Shown: one piece after another, positions 23,437-37,651 of the stretch
Layout of the letters: every line of letters begins with the position of its first letter
Position numbering within the stretch: the stretch's first letter is position 1
Assembly: GCA_003550325.1 (NCBI GenBank)
Contig: QKWP01000114.1
Coordinates: 218,681-282,680 of the forward strand
DNA from: Gigaspora rosea
Taxonomy: Eukaryota > Glomeromycota > Glomeromycetes > Diversisporales > Gigasporaceae
Length of the DNA: 64,000 bases
Direction: 5' to 3'
Notes under the pieces: generated by a model
Databases searched by the model: none
Told to the model about the DNA's origin: nothing
Seen by the model: the letters and a program-made list of their open reading frames with translations, nothing else
Made by a program: the position numbers and the translations under genes

Positions 23437-25454
23437 CAATTATACATCGAATGCACTGATGTATATCACGCTGAAACAAGCTAATAAAGTTCATTATACA
23501 GCATTGTATGCTGGAGTGCTTCCAAATAAGTATTGAGTCACAAGTGTGCGATCCTGTTCGTTGGGGTTATGCTCAATTTTTTTTTTTTAGTTAGTATTAT
23601 TATGTTTCTTATTTTTGCATAGTTGGGTGTAGTAAAGATACTTTACCCTGAAAGCTGTTTCAGTGTGTGTCTTGTTCCATGTGAGACATTTATAAATTGA
23701 TAACCAGTTGAGCAAGATAACAGTTACATCACGTTCCTGGTTTTAGCGCGACAGCGTCGCGCAGCTACCCTAATTCTTATCAATTTTGTGTAACGATCTA
23801 CAAATTGATCTATATACTCAAATAGATATATATATGTTCTATATAAACTATCAAATACGTCAACTATATATGCAAATTGATAAAGCAAAAAAAAATAATG
23901 TATTATATTTACAACATTTTCTTTGTTTATCTTTATCATTATTTATAATACAAACTTGTTTAAGCTTGATCTATCATAAGTACAATCATTTGTCTTTGCA
24001 CTTTAATTTGTTTAGTATGCATTGGTTTTACGCAAATAGGCTAATTAAAACTAGTTAAGAGTACTCTTAATTTGTGTCCCAGAGAATAATGGCTGGGAAA
24101 AAAAAAATTAAAGTATTGAAATTTTCTTAACAATAACAATACATGCAGCATATTGAATAGCACATGCGAATAAGAGTATAATATTAATTAACTTTTTTGG
24201 GAAGTAATTTAAATACAATTTAAGATATATTAGTTCTCATGATTAGTGCCAGTAGTGGGACCTTGCGCCAAACCAGTATATACCAAGTATCGATATTAAT
24301 TTACTCGAATAAAGGTCCTAGCTTACTTCCTTTATTTTTCTTTCAGTAAATCAAAGGGAACTTTCTACATTTATCTTCTTTATTGAAGTTAAATTTATTC
24401 GTTTATATATATATGAATTTAATAAACGACACGCTAACGTGTTACCTAGCGCATTAACGTGCTATGTGCTATTAGCAATGATATCTAGAATTTTTATAAT
24501 TCTTACCCCTTAACACGCATACGTACGTGCTAACACGTTAACGTATAATTGAAGAAAAGGGGCGATATATGTTAATCATCAAGATTTTGATCAACATTTA
24601 ATGAATTATACAAAAATTGAAGCCATCTATACTAAATAAAGAAAAGAAGAACTAGGGGTCGGATCTCTAGTCACAACATTCGAATTTGTGATAGTACTTA
24701 AATAAGTAGCTGACGCAGTCACGCTAAACCAGGAACGGATGGTAAGCTGTATAAACGCACATGAAAATAGATAGCTATATTGTTAAGTAACTTTTTTTGG
24801 CTATAAATACAATTCAAAAATATTACTATAGTTAGTAGTGTGGCTTTGAACAAAACCAGTATTATACGTAATATGTATTAACGTTAGTATGTATATATTT
24901 TTTATACACATCTTTTTATTACTATACAGAGAAATTTGGCGTTTGTCCATTTGGCCATATAGGCCAAATAATTTTAATTGGCCTGGCCAATTGACATTCA
25001 ACTTAGGCCGTAAAATTTTGGCCATTTTTGGCCAAATTGTTATGTATTGGCCTATTCAATTTTTTTTGGCCGATTAAATTGCCATCACTGTTTTTCAGCC
25101 TAATAGCTCAAGGTTTTAAAAGTTTTTATCAATTGTTAAATAGTGTTTTAGTTAGATAGTTGTATTGTTAGTAGTTTTAGCCATAGTTAATACTTTCACA
25201 ACATATATGCTACAGTACATCTTAATATGCAAAATAAGTTATAACTTGTATGTTTTATCAAAACTGCTTTCGCTCTTTTTTCCTTTTTTTTTTTAGAAAT
25301 TATACAATATACAGATATATTAGTAGGCAAAGTAATAAAACCAGAAATAAATAGATGAAATACTGCTCATAAATATTGAATAAATAATTGATCTTAATAC
25401 AGTAGAATGAAATGCATAAAATAAGGTACTATACCTATGTACGTATATACTATC
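23437..25454. other. Gene-free region with element ends
   Basis: No gene. Holds ends of the gtagctgcg...aggaacg family at 23733-23773 and 24708-24740 (facing outward), an acgtgctaacacgtta-rich inverted region at 24425-24550, and ggcc(a)aa-rich palindromic words at 24940-25080. Confidence 0.5.
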
Positions 25455-25748
25455 TGGATGGCAATTATTTCACTGACAATTACTTGATAAACATGCCATT
25501 TCACCAACAAATTATTCACTGACAGTTCATTTTACCAACAGTTTATTTCACTGAAGCTCAATTTACTAACAAAGTAATTCTGATCATTGTCATTAGCAGA
25601 ATTAGGTTAAAGTTAGTGTGCTTTACAGAAAAAAACTTGTCAATGAAATGAGCTTTGTTGAAATAAACTGTTAGTAAAATGAATTTGTCAGTAAATAATT
25701 TGTTGATGAAATGAGGTGTCGATGAAGTGATTGTCAATGAAATAATAT
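25455..25748. repeat. Foldback element with caatgaaat(t/g) repeats
   Basis: About 290 bp. The left half is rich in tttcac(t/c)(g/a)aca words and the right half in their complements (tgtc(a/g)atgaaat), so the transcript would fold into one long hairpin around about 25595. Confidence 0.65.
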
Positions 25749-26599
25749 GGACCTGTACTATCCAATATGAAAATCAGTTTAATAATATAATTACATGCAA
25801 GATCCACCAATCATAATAGCGTATTTTTGCATTCTTTTCATAACTATACACTATATTACTAGTAATTTTTCTTCATTCTGTTTCTGGCACAATTATATAT
25901 TAAATAAACTTATCTACAGTATTTCTTACTAATTAATACAATTATATAAAAAACTCCCTTATTATTATATTCTTAACTTTATTATAGTGAGTATTTATTT
26001 GTTTTAATATAGTATTAAAAAATATTAAAGATTGTGGCTAGAATAACTACATTGTTAGTGTATAATCACCATATTCCTTATGAGTCACTGAGCGAGGGTG
26101 GGTAGGGTGGGAGATAGAGCCAGCCCTCGTTACAAAGACGAACAATAACAAAAAGAAAGATAACCTTCTCTACTAACAGGATGCCCTTGAATATCATATT
26201 TTCAACAATCATATGCAATCGCAATATTGATCAAGAAAAATTTATAAAATAAAAAAGACAAAATGACAAATTGAATATGTGATCCAATAAAGTCATCTGA
26301 TTTCAAAATATTGTCACTTCATTGGCAAGATTTTCAAAACGTAAAACATTTGCACTCAGTGTTATGTAAGCACAAATCATAAAAATTTTTTTTCCAGTAT
26401 GTACTATTGTATTTAGTGATCCGTTGATCGGCAATCCGGATAACTGTTTGAAATCCGTATTTTTGCGTAATCCATTCGAATTATAGACAACTGTTACCAT
26501 AGATAAACAATTAAAAATACACAAGTGATTGGATTTAAGTTATGCGGATTGATTTTATCCGTTCGATAATATGGAAATAGCAAATTACTTGAACTACGG
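25749..26599. other. No gene seen
   Basis: AT-rich. The open frame at 26303-26524 (minus) shows no domain and overlaps the start of the atccgtat repeat family. Confidence 0.4.
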
Positions 26600-26785
26600 A
26601 TTATAGTTAACTATGCAAAATTATACGGATTGCGTGTAATCCGTATGGATATGGATACGGATTCGGTTTTTGTGTAATCCGTATGGATACGGATTCGATT
26701 TTGTGTAATCCATATGGATACGGATTCGATTTTGTGTAATCCGTATGGATACGGGATTCGATTTTGTGTAATACGTATTATACGG
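26600..26785. repeat. Minisatellite of ~31-bp gtaatccgtatggatacgg units
   Basis: Four to five tandem units, each with the internal palindrome atccgtatggat and the spacer attcgattttgt. Confidence 0.85.
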
Positions 26786-26797
26786 ATTTGAACGGCT

Positions 26798-26993
26798 ACT
26801 ACCGGAAAGTCCGTTTCTTATTTTATAAATATATTTTTAAAATGCATATATGTTTAAAAGTTACTAATAAATTTAGATGTAGTAATACAAATTGTATTAT
26901 TACATCTAAATTTTATTAGTTAGTTTTAACTTTTAAACATATATGCATTTTAAAAAATATATTTATAAAATAAGAAACGGACTTTCCGGTAGT
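26798..26993. repeat. Near-perfect hairpin, ~96-bp arms
   Basis: Left arm from actaccggaaagtccg and right arm ending cggactttccggtagt, matching almost throughout around about 26895. Probably a foldback element. Confidence 0.9.
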
Positions 26994-27022
26994 CTATGAA
27001 AGTTTACATATAAATTGATTGT

Positions 27023-27168
27023 TGCCAAGGGAAAACCTATCACCGGACTTTCAATAATTTTGTGTACAGTTAGCCATCTACGGAAAATCTATTATCATGA
27101 TAGATTTTCCATAAGCGACTAACTGTACACAAATATAAATGAAAGTCCTGTTATCCTTTGGCAGCATT
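27023..27168. repeat. Second hairpin sharing ggactttca ends
   Basis: Arms pair through tgtgtacagttag / ctaactgtacaca and ggaaaatctat / atagattttcc. The outer ends (tgccaa...ggactttca) resemble the accggactttc theme of the preceding hairpin. Confidence 0.8.
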
Positions 27169-27290
27169 TATATGTAATATTCTGCTACTTATACGTTGAA
27201 CAGTGTGCGTGAGATATAAATCATGCTAATAATAACAATAAACACTAGTACTACTAAAAAATGCTACTATAATCCATAATCCTTATGATG

Positions 27291-27328
27291 GAAGAGAGGT
27301 CTGCTACAAAAAAAGACAAATTTTCAAA

Positions 27329-27377
<49 letters not shown>

Positions 27378-27531
27378 NTTTTACTTAAATACCAAAGCAG
27401 TTATATTAATAAAATTTTGTAATATAACACTTAAAGTTTATATTTTCTTATATTTTATGATCATAAAAATTGATTTTCCATAGATCTTTTGTTTTGCCGA
27501 TTTCCCTTTTCTGTAGCACACCTCCCTGTCC
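27291..27531. mobile_element. Short TIR element around a poly-T tract
   Basis: Ends ggaagagaggtctgctacaaa (27291) and, inverted, ggacagggaggtgtgctacagaa (27531). The centre is a run of about 50 T with one N at 27378. Confidence 0.55.
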
Positions 27532-29721
27532 AAGTAATTAGGGCTTGTTAGAACTCTAAATTACGTCATAAGTCTCTAATTCTGGAACATAGGATTAGAC
27601 TTTATATGACTTTTAACTAGAAACATAGCCATGTAGGCGGTTTCGCCACTAATAATAAATATGTTCAAATAAACCATTATTTTTATTTCGTAATAAAAAA
27701 AAAACTAATATCTCCATATACATTTGGCTGTTGGCTCTCTCATAGCTGCAAATCATCATAAATCCTCTTTATTGAATAATCGCAAATTGATTTAAAGGAA
27801 TAATCATTCATCGCCAGTGGTGATTCATCGACACGCCCTAATCAACAAATCCTTTAATTTCACGCTAATAAAAAAAAAAATGCGGGTTAAGGTTAAGTCA
27901 GGGCAATAGCTAATAGGACTATCATACCCCAAAATTTGCAAGAGATTTTTTTTTCTAAGAAGGTGAATTTCATAGGCAAAATTCTAAATTAGAAACGGAT
28001 TTTTTTGTTAAAAAAAAAATCCATAATCTACACAATTTTTGCATTCCGATTGGTCGGTGATACATTGCACTGGCGATGAATGATAACTCTCTTAATTTTA
28101 AGTAAATACGAGAAAATTTATTTATTTGTTACCCTAAATTAGAAGGTTGCCCTAATTTTCCCCTTAAGATGTGATTGGATGCATGAAATCCCGTCTCTGG
28201 GTAAATTAGATCTGCCACCTTAAACAGTCACAAATCGTTTATCGGTTTCGAAAAAAATAATAATAATAATAAAAAACAAATATTAATATCCTTGTTTGCA
28301 AAGATTACAAAAATATTATTTGTGCACTTCCAGAATTGTTTTCTAGTGAATTATAAATCACAAATATTCAAAAACATTTAACGAAAATAAGAAGAAAGAA
28401 AAATCAATATTCTTAATTGCAAAAGGAGGTCTCCAGAATTCTTTTGCTAGTAAAAAATAAATTGAAAATAATCAAAAATATTGACAAAACTAAAAAAAAA
28501 AAAAAATAAAATATTTTGGTTGCAAAACGAAGCGAAATCATTATTTTATTTCTAATGTTCTTTTGCTAGTAAAAATAAATCGAAAACAAAAATATTAACG
28601 AAAATAAGAATTTGTAATATGTATATATATGTTTATTTATAATAAAAAATATATCAAAAAACATTACTGAAAGAGAGTTATCATTCATCGCCAGTGCGAT
28701 GCATCGCCACCCCCGATCGACCAATCGGGATGCAGGATCAGGTGTAACATGAAATCGAAGCAAAACAAACTTTTTTTAAAAAATCGCTTCTAACTTAAAA
28801 TTTTGACTAAGAAACTAGACTTTTTTCTTGAAAAAAAAATTCCTTGCGAAATTTTGGGTTAGGAGGACCTTCTAACCCTTGCCCTGCCATACCATAACCC
28901 TAATCGTAACGCGAACGCTATTTGTTTTGTTTTGATTAATGTAAAATCAAAACAAACAAAATGATTGGTCGATCAGGGGGTAGCGATGCATCGCACTAGC
29001 GATGAATGTTAAAAATCTTACTGAAAATAAGTGTATTAATTCAATCAAGAAATTTTTTATAAAGTTTTTATGATCGGTACTTATTTTCAAGTGAATAAAA
29101 TTGGTGAAAGACCTAAGCTTACAAACCTACTTGTAGTTCAAATATATCCAACTTTATTAAATAATAGTTTGAGCCGTAATTTTCACTTCAAAGAATAATT
29201 GACAATGCTTAAAATGTCTCAAGCTCATTCTTGATGATACAGATACAATCAATATTCGATAAAATTGTAAAAAAAAACAATCGCAAAATTCTAAGAAATG
29301 TTAGTATTAAACATAAAAATTTTTAAAAAATTTATAATAATAAATAATCCTTGAAAATATTTGAAAAGTATTGTATGAAATTTTTAATCACTCTGATCAG
29401 TGATGTTATTTGTTTCGTCCGATGGGAACTTGGAGGGAACTGTTAAAGCGAATTAGAAGAGATGGTTCGAGTGGTGTAACATATCGTACGTACGTACATG
29501 CATTCTTAAATAACGATCCTAAACATAACAATTGTCACGATACAAAAAATTAATGCCATTAAAGTATTTGTTCACAGAGTAAACCAAGGAAGTTTCATAA
29601 CATTGGATAATCCAATACTCGTAAGATCGGTATAGATTTGGCAAAGTTCAAAGATATTTATTTATTTAATACAATTTTTGTGTGAGATAATTAACGTGCT
29701 AGAAAATATTATGCCTATATA
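27532..29721. other. Gene-free, several copies of a gcgatgaatg hairpin motif
   Basis: No gene. The motif cattcatcgcca(g/c)t(g/-) next to gaccaatc occurs at about 27808, 28055, 28686 and 28965 in alternating orientation, which suggests ends of two or more related TIR elements. Confidence 0.5.
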
Positions 29722-29904
29722 CAGTCAAACCTCTCTATATAGTCACTCACTTGAAATACAAAAAAAAAAATGTTTTTATAAAGAAGTGTGCTAATCATAG
29801 AGGATTATAGAGGTTAAATTTATTAAATTAAAAATGGTTTTTAAAAAAACTATTTATAAAGAAAATGTGCCTATATAGGAGGTGACTATAGAGAAGTTTG
29901 ATTG
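29722..29904. mobile_element. Tc1/mariner-pogo-like MITE, TA target site
   Basis: Inverted ends cagtcaaacctctctatatag and, from the right, caatcaaacttctctatagtc. It is flanked by TA (29720-29721 and 29905-29906). 183 bp, AT-rich, non-coding. Confidence 0.75.
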
Positions 29905-30207
29905 TACTATTAACGCATCTACTATATATGACAACTTATGCTAACTATGCTATAAATGTTATTATGATAATTTATAAATGCTATTTATACTACTTCTGAA
30001 ACTATTATATTTAAACTATTACTGTATTACAATAGTGCTATGTACTTGATCTACCGAATCTAATTATGAACGATTTGTTGTGCTGGTCCCTCCAATTTCG
30101 ACAGTACAGTGACACTATATTGGTATCTCAAAAATTAAATTGAAATTTGATTTTTGATTCATAAGTTCACATGCGTCAATAATTTAGTAGCTAACTGCCG
30201 ATTAAAA

Positions 30208-32013
30208 TTATTCTCTAATTCTAGGTTTAATTTTAACCATCAATTCTTCACAAGCACTTGCTGTAGCAGATTTAAGTTTTAATGGCATTTTCATATCAAC
30301 TAATTCAACATCATAATTTCTAAATAAAAGTACCATTAAAGAAAGTAATTCTATCATTGCTAACTTTTTTCCTGGACAAATGCGTAATCCTCCACCAAAC
30401 ATTGCGAATGAATACCTATGTCTAATTTTATTATTCTCTTCATTATTATCTTCAATTTCTTCACTTTTTTTATTTTCTTTATAAAATCGATCTGGATTAA
30501 ATGTATTAGGATCAGGCCAATAATCTTTATGCGAATAAACGCTAGCCAAATTAATTAAGAATAATGTTCCGGCTTCCCAATGATGTCCTGCCATTTCACA
30601 AGGGCTATCAGAATATCTAGTGAAATGACTTACAAGTGGTGTACATCGATTAACTTCTTTAATTATTGCTTCACAATATTTTAATTTTGAAAGATCATCA
30701 TGTTTTAAATCAAATTTTGATTTTGAAGGAAATACAGTTTCAATTTCGGAAAGCATTTTTTGTTTAACTTGTGGGAAATGACAGATGTAGTAGACTATAA
30801 AGCAGAATAAATTTGCGGTCTAAAAAAAATGCATTTATTATTATGTAAATTAGATATATTATATTAAACAAATTAAATTAAGCATAATTAAATTAAACAT
30901 AATTATATTAAATATAATTATATTAATACTTACAGTGTCAGTTCCACCCATGAGAATATCAAATAAATTACCACCAATCTCTTTATCTGTCATCGGCCTT
31001 GACATCTCTTCTTCAACAACTTTCACCTTTTTAATATCACGATCTGTATTAACCGTAATTAAAGATGTCAGCATATCATGTCTTAATTCTGAACCAATTG
31101 GCGTCTCTTCAATCTCTTTTCTTCTATTTTTAATAATTTCATTAAATTTATCCATTATAAAATTCCTATTTTCTAATATTTCTTTTACTTTATCTTTAAT
31201 AATTGGTACATGTTGACGTATAAATGATCCAAGAATGAAAAAATAACCACTATTCAAAGAGTAACTTCTAAAGGCTTGAAGTAATTTTTCAGAATCTTCA
31301 ATCAATGTACCGGTACGTGATATTTTTATAGGACTTAATTTATTATAATACGAAGCCATCGAATATGATCGTTTACCAGTAGATACCATTACAATAATAT
31401 CATTAGTAAATCTACGCATCCATTTTGATAGATCAGTTTCAAGCGACCAATCATTTTTATTATCTTGTAAATTATTATTAGATAAATTAACATTAACATT
31501 AGCTAAAGATTTCCAATAACCTTCTAATTCTTGAAATATTTTATTAGTTAATTTAATAGCTTCATTATTAAATTCTGGTGTCATGATTGATCGGATAAAG
31601 GATTGACGATTAAATCTCCAACTTTTTAGATTATCATTGTGAATTATTCCTACTCCACTTAAACCATATTCTTCTATTCCTTTTGAATGTGGATATCTTT
31701 TAAAGAATTTATTTGAAGAGATTAAAATTTTTTCGAAATAATCCGGACGAGAGATCACGACTCTTCGTTGTCCACCAAAATAAACTTCATAAATATCACC
31801 ATATTTTTCTCTGAGTGATGTGAATAACGATTTAGTATCACTTTTATAAAGATAAGTGTTTCCAATAAATGGAAGAGGTAAAGGTCCAGGTAATTTATTA
31901 GGACGAGTGTAGTAATTATAATAAAATTGAAAGGTGTAGACTAAAATGAGAGATCCGATCAGTTTCAATAATTCTATAAAACTGATTGTAATGATAATGT
32001 TGAAGATAGCCAT
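30208..32013 (-). CDS. Cytochrome P450 monooxygenase, ~563 aa, two exons
   Basis: Microsomal haem enzyme that inserts one oxygen atom into a substrate using electrons from P450 reductase. Exon 1 is 32013-30934 and exon 2 is 30819-30208, joined by a GT-AG intron in phase 0 right after the I-helix GGTDT. Features in order: N-terminal membrane anchor (residues about 5-30, rich in I/L/F), proline hinge LPGPLPLPFIGN, I-helix LMGGTDT, K-helix EVNR (ExxR), FNPDRF, and haem loop FGGGLRICPGKK with the Cys ligand. Length slightly above the usual 500-530 because of an Asn-rich insert near residues 185-200. No stops or shifts: this is a live gene. Substrate cannot be told from sequence. Confidence 0.95.
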
Positions 32014-34260
32014 TGTTAATTATTCATCAAATTTGATCATCAAAGAATTGCAGTTAAATTCGATACGTACTTAACTATTTTATAAGAAATTTTAACTCTT
32101 ACTGGACTACCATGAGGAATACACCCGAATATGCGCTATATTTTTTTTTAAATTAATTAGGAATTTTTTTTTAATATTATGCATGAAGTTGTTTCATAGA
32201 TAAATTTTTTTCTCGGTATTTTTTTTGAAAAAACGTGATTTTCACGTTACACCTGATCCAAGATCTTATTAGTATCACTTATTACAGTATTAAAAAGGAT
32301 TTGATTGGTGCACCTTCAAGATATTCTACGTTATTCTGATCTCTCAAAATATTTACATACGATAACGAATAATATCTATTAAATTTAATCATAATGTAGA
32401 AGATTAATTTTGTGAAACTTTAAAGTTCGAAATGATCAGAATAAAGTTTTAATTTTTATAGTATTTCAATTAACTTAAATTTTAAAGTGTGACATTTTAA
32501 ATTATCTGGTGCGTACAAAGAACCTTTTTTGGTGAGCACAATTCTTAATTAGGTTTATGTTTATATTTGATATCGTCGAATTATGATTATGCAATTTCTG
32601 TAATTAGTAAAGTTCTCTCTACCATATTTTAATAGTAACTAGTTTTAAGTTATTTTATAAACAGAAAATCTGGAGGGAAATGAATGTCACTTTATTTGTA
32701 GATATACAGGATATACCGATACAGGAATTTTATAAATAGTTAAATTATAGATAAACGTGATATACCTTATGCAGCTTTTATTTTCCTTATACGACATTGT
32801 ATGATTGTGTAATTAGTTATATTACTTAATAATTTAATTAATTATTGATTATTTCAAACCGCATAGAAGGCACTTCCGAGAGTTGTACGCGGAATAGTTT
32901 GATGCATTAAAAAATTCCAATTTTGTCATTATGCCAAGATGAAGATATTTTATCCATCTATTTCATTCCGGCTATATTTTTTAAAGAGTTCATTTGTTTA
33001 GTACTTTAGATGATACTGTAAAAGCGTACTTTCTCAAAAGTATAGTTAACTTTCTTATACTCTTGTTTTATAAAGGCCTTCTAATATATTTCTCATTTCT
33101 CATTTATCATTTATCATTTATCATTTTTCATGTTTCACATGACATATACAATTGTTACTATTTCCCGATTAACATGTACTTTACTCTATATTTGGCAAAT
33201 AACATTGTCTTACAAACAAAAATCTCATTCAATAATGAAATAAACAAAAAAAAAAAATTAAACAATAATAAAAAGTACGTACGTACGTACGTACATACAT
33301 ATGTAATATCGTGATACCATGCATTACATTCATAACTCTAGAGTACAGTAGTAAATACTAACTTTTTCTAGTTTTGTATATTTTGTACTCAATTTAAAAA
33401 TATGCGCGTAAATTATTCATAACAAATGACCCCAAATAAGTATGTAGAAAAGCCTTATTGCTTTCACAATTATTTATTAATGTTTTTTCATAACAGCAAG
33501 ATAGCTAATATTAGCTCGCCAGAGACAAAACGGGAAGCCAATATTATTGACCAAATTATTGGCTTCACGTGAGCAAATGAACAATTAATTTTATCATAAT
33601 AAAAAGTACGTTGTTATAATCAATTCATAACATTATGTTGTTACTCATCTTCCTGATTATTTATCTGGTATCAAATTAACATTTTTATTAGTTACAGATA
33701 TATATTATTAGTAAATTATCAATCTGTGTGATATCAAGCAAATGGCCAGTCGGGAAAATGACAATTCGGGAAATATAGTTTCCGGTATTATGTATTATTA
33801 TAGTCAAATTAAATTAATTAGTGTTGCTGTTGTTCGTAGTCTGAGTGGTAATCCAGATAGATTAACTTTCGGTTGGTATATGCTATGAAAGGAAATTTCA
33901 CAAAAAACTTTTTAATAAGTATATAGCAAGTAACTTAAAAATATAACTAATGATAACATACTATTTAAATAAAAAAAATTTATTTTAAAATTTATTTAAT
34001 ATTGCATAAAATTCAATTAAAAATTTTATTAAATTTATTAAAATGTTGCCATAAATGTTTTTAAATTTCTAAAAACTGTTATAAAATTTATTTATAACGC
34101 TTAAGTTAAGTTATAAATTTTTTAAACTTTTACTATGAAACGCACCTATTGTTGGTTTGCACATTATTAGTTTTTAATAGATTTTTCTTGTTTTATAGGT
34201 TCTGTATGTAAGTTTTTAACAGAAACTTTTCATGTTAGAGATAGTATTAAGGGTTATAAT
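32014..34260. other. Intergenic, AT-rich
   Basis: Contains the P450 upstream region. An acgt(acgt)n run at about 33274-33300 and tcatttatcat repeats near 33095-33130. The frame 32994-33314 is not convincing. Confidence 0.4.
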
Positions 34261-35254
34261 TAGTGATGTGCCATTTATATGATGTCCAAATTTTTTTTTT
34301 AGCGTACAATACGTACAGTACGTACAGTACGTATAGTACTTATATAGTAAAATTGCTCTAGTGGTTATATTTTTAAATTTTTTTTTTAATATTAGTCTAT
34401 ATTACAATTAATATAATATTTAATTCTATTAAATAGATAAATATTTAGGTCGTTCGAAGTTAATTATCTGGTTAACATCACTTTCCAGGACTCCCAGAAG
34501 AGAGGCAAATGAAACGAACATATAAAATGAACAAACTGTAGTAAATCTATTATAAACGAATTGATTTCAAGTTAAATTTAGTTCAGAGATTTTAGTCGAG
34601 TTGCTAATTAGGTCAGATAAATTTGATTCTATAGCAAAAAAAAAAAATTTAATAAATAAAAAATTATATAATGCATTTATCCAAGAAAAAGACTTCGTAC
34701 TGTACGTATAGGCAAAATTCTCGTGATCTAGTGATCAGATCTGCATCATTTAAAGTATGCAGCTAGTGATATGTAATCATTAATAAAAAAATAATACCCA
34801 AATTTTTTTAGCGTACAGTACATATAGTGCTTATATAAAAAATTAAGTTCATATAATAAAATTAAATTAGTATCTATATTTTAATTTTTTTTAATGTTAG
34901 TCTATATTATAATTAATGTAATGTTTAAACCTATTTTAATAAGCAAATATTTAATATAGCAAGTTAGTAATACTATGTACATATCTGCTTAATTTTATTA
35001 AGGCGCTACTTTATATATCTAAAGTAGCTACTTTAGATAGATCGCTACTTTAGATGCAATATGTACAAATTTAATTTATCTAACAAGAAAGCTTCATCGG
35101 GTGTTGATCAATTAATTAACGAATTTGATTGGTCAATTGGCACATAAATATTTCTATCGACCCCTCTTAATAAATGATCGGCAAAAATTTTAGCGTACAG
35201 TACGTACAGTACGTACAGTACTGTACGTATAGTACTGTACGTGGCACATCACTA
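34261..35254. mobile_element. Non-autonomous hAT element with exact 8-bp target duplication
   Basis: Ends tagtgatgtgcc (34261) and ggcacatcacta (35254); flanks gttataat at 34253-34260 and at 35255-35262, identical. Inside, three blocks of poly-T followed by agcgtacagtacgtacagtacg words occur near 34300, 34805 and 35190, and palindromic ctactttaga words near 35020. 994 bp and no transposase. Confidence 0.88.
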
Positions 35255-35737
35255 GTTATAATTAGAGTTTTTAAAGTGTTTTTAGAGGTTTAGAGCATTT
35301 TTACTTAGAGCACCATATACCAATTAAATTATTAGTTTTTAAATAATATATAATAAATGTTAAAACGCAATAAATGCGTTTTAGTAAGTTTTTTTTTAAA
35401 ATTTTAGACAAAGTTATTTCGATAATTACATAACAGAATTCAATAAATTTTTTATTTAAATTTTTATAATTAAATAGAATTAAAATCAAACCAATTTTTT
35501 TTAAAATTTTATTAGATATTTATTAAAATATATTACATATAATCTATTAAAAACTGATCCTGTAAAAAATTGATCTTATCAAAACTTATAAAAAACTAAT
35601 AAATTTTGTCTACATTTGAACTTCCCAAAACGGCAAAATCAATAACTTGTTAAATCTGATCTAACAAATTAGTTTCTTCTATACTTCCATATAAATCTAA
35701 TAGCTTATAATGTTTCAAATCTGATAACCTCTAAAGA

Positions 35738-35952
35738 AGGTAGCCAAAAAATGTCGCGAAACATGTGATCGTCGACCTTTCCGGCTATACATTTAACCAC
35801 TTTAATGTAACATAAGGCAGTAAGGGTAATTGATATTTTTTTTATTACTGTTACTCAAGATTTGTTAAAATTATCGATTACATTGAGTGATTACAGATAT
35901 GATCAGAAAAAGTCGACGATCACATGTTTCGCGACATTGACTAAGGTACCCT
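35738..35952. mobile_element. TIR element with 26-bp perfect arms
   Basis: Arms 35751-35776 and 35912-35937 (containing gtcgcgaaacatgtgatcg) are exact reverse complements. Imperfect pairing extends outwards to ggta(g/c)c. Confidence 0.8.
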
Positions 35953-37651
35953 CTCAATAAGATACAAGATCTGTCCACCGTACATATCGGCTTTGCAGTA
36001 TGCATATCAATTTTGACAGGGAATATTGCATTAGAAACGGACAAGATGGATTGGTTTTTTTTTATCAATTTTGACAGAATCGATTTGACAGGTTATATGC
36101 TGTATAGAGTTATAGGTTCCTTACAAAAATAATTTATACACGTGAGTGCACTCGTGAGCATGAAATATTGCACTTCCGATGCACTGAATTCCGATTTACT
36201 GCAGGGAATCTTCATGTAAGCACGATTACTTGGAAATTTTTTTGTATGCATATATGTAACACTAAATAATGACGAAATAATGAATGCTTACATATGCAGC
36301 ATATGGAACCATAGAGCAGCAGTACTTTTATTGTGTGCAATGTTACGCGGAAATTTTGCACACGTTTTCCACCGTATACGTAGTCTTGTATATTCACGTA
36401 CAATCATGTATTCGTGCTTAACCGTGTTATTTCTTTCATAAGTATTTTTTTCATAGGGTAATCGAGTAGAAATAAATATCTAATTGGAATTAATAATGAA
36501 CTATGAGTTATAACTAAATCATCTTTTTTATTCAGAGCGAATCGAACTCGCTTATTTTTACATAATAAAGTGATTACAGAAAAAATATGAATATCGGAAA
36601 CATGAAACATTTACTTTTTTGCTATTCGGAATTTTCACTATATTACAGAGTTTAGAGATTTTATGGATCCTTTGGGTTAGGGATTCAACCTCTGATCTAG
36701 GTAAACTTCTAACCGATAATTCGACCCGAAAAAACCATCAACCAGATCATACTTTTGGCAAACCTGTTTTCATAAATTCTGGGATACTCTAAAAAAAATT
36801 TGTTGATAACTATTCAACTAAAAATTAGATAAGTTATTGATTTTGTTGTGATTTGTGTATAATCAGTGAAAAAAATTTTGCATTACTATTACAAATTATT
36901 ACAGCAAATTTTTCGTATTCGGACAATATTGTTACATTCACAATATGTATGATATGCTTAGTTGTACAAAAATTTATGCCAAAGACTATTCTTGCAAATT
37001 AATAGGCTTCACTAAAAAGTTCTGTTCATATGTTGAATTTTCTTAGAAAACATGCAAGTAATTTGAGTAAATCGAATTTAAATAAAAACAAAAAAATTTT
37101 CTACTTCAAGTTCGTTTGTGAATTTTTTTTTACACATTTAGCTTTGGTAACTTATAGCATACTTTTTTATTAAAAGATTTTTTGAAATACTACCTTTTTA
37201 ATATTACATGAGTAGGCACTAACAAATAAAAAAGTTAAATACGATCAAGAGTTTAGTTCGACACAAGTTGAAATAAGAGGTCAAGAATTTTATTAATATT
37301 TGTCGATAATGTCTTAATAATAATAATAAGCTCAAAATAATGTTATCTGTTATTATATTTATAATACTGTGTAATGTTTATTTTAAGAGACGGTGATTTT
37401 TCAATACTACTATACATTTGAAATTGTCTGAGAATTCGACCCGCAGATCTACTACTGTAGCATTGAAGTATTTTGCAACAATTGAATTGACAACCTTCTT
37501 AATTCTATTCAATTATTTTTCAATGGTTATGTGTTAAAAGTATTATATTTGACAAATTAAATATACTTATTGATTTGTAACGGTACACATGCATTGCTGC
37601 ATTTATTCATATCGTCCGGTGACATGCTCGAAATTTTTATATACTGTAAAT
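35953..37651. other. No gene seen
   Basis: AT-rich; open frames at 36212-36610 and 35871-36068 (minus) have no recognisable content. Confidence 0.4.

Noticed and set aside
30935..31216. Plus-strand 93-aa frame
   Set aside because: Antisense shadow of the cytochrome P450 exon 1.
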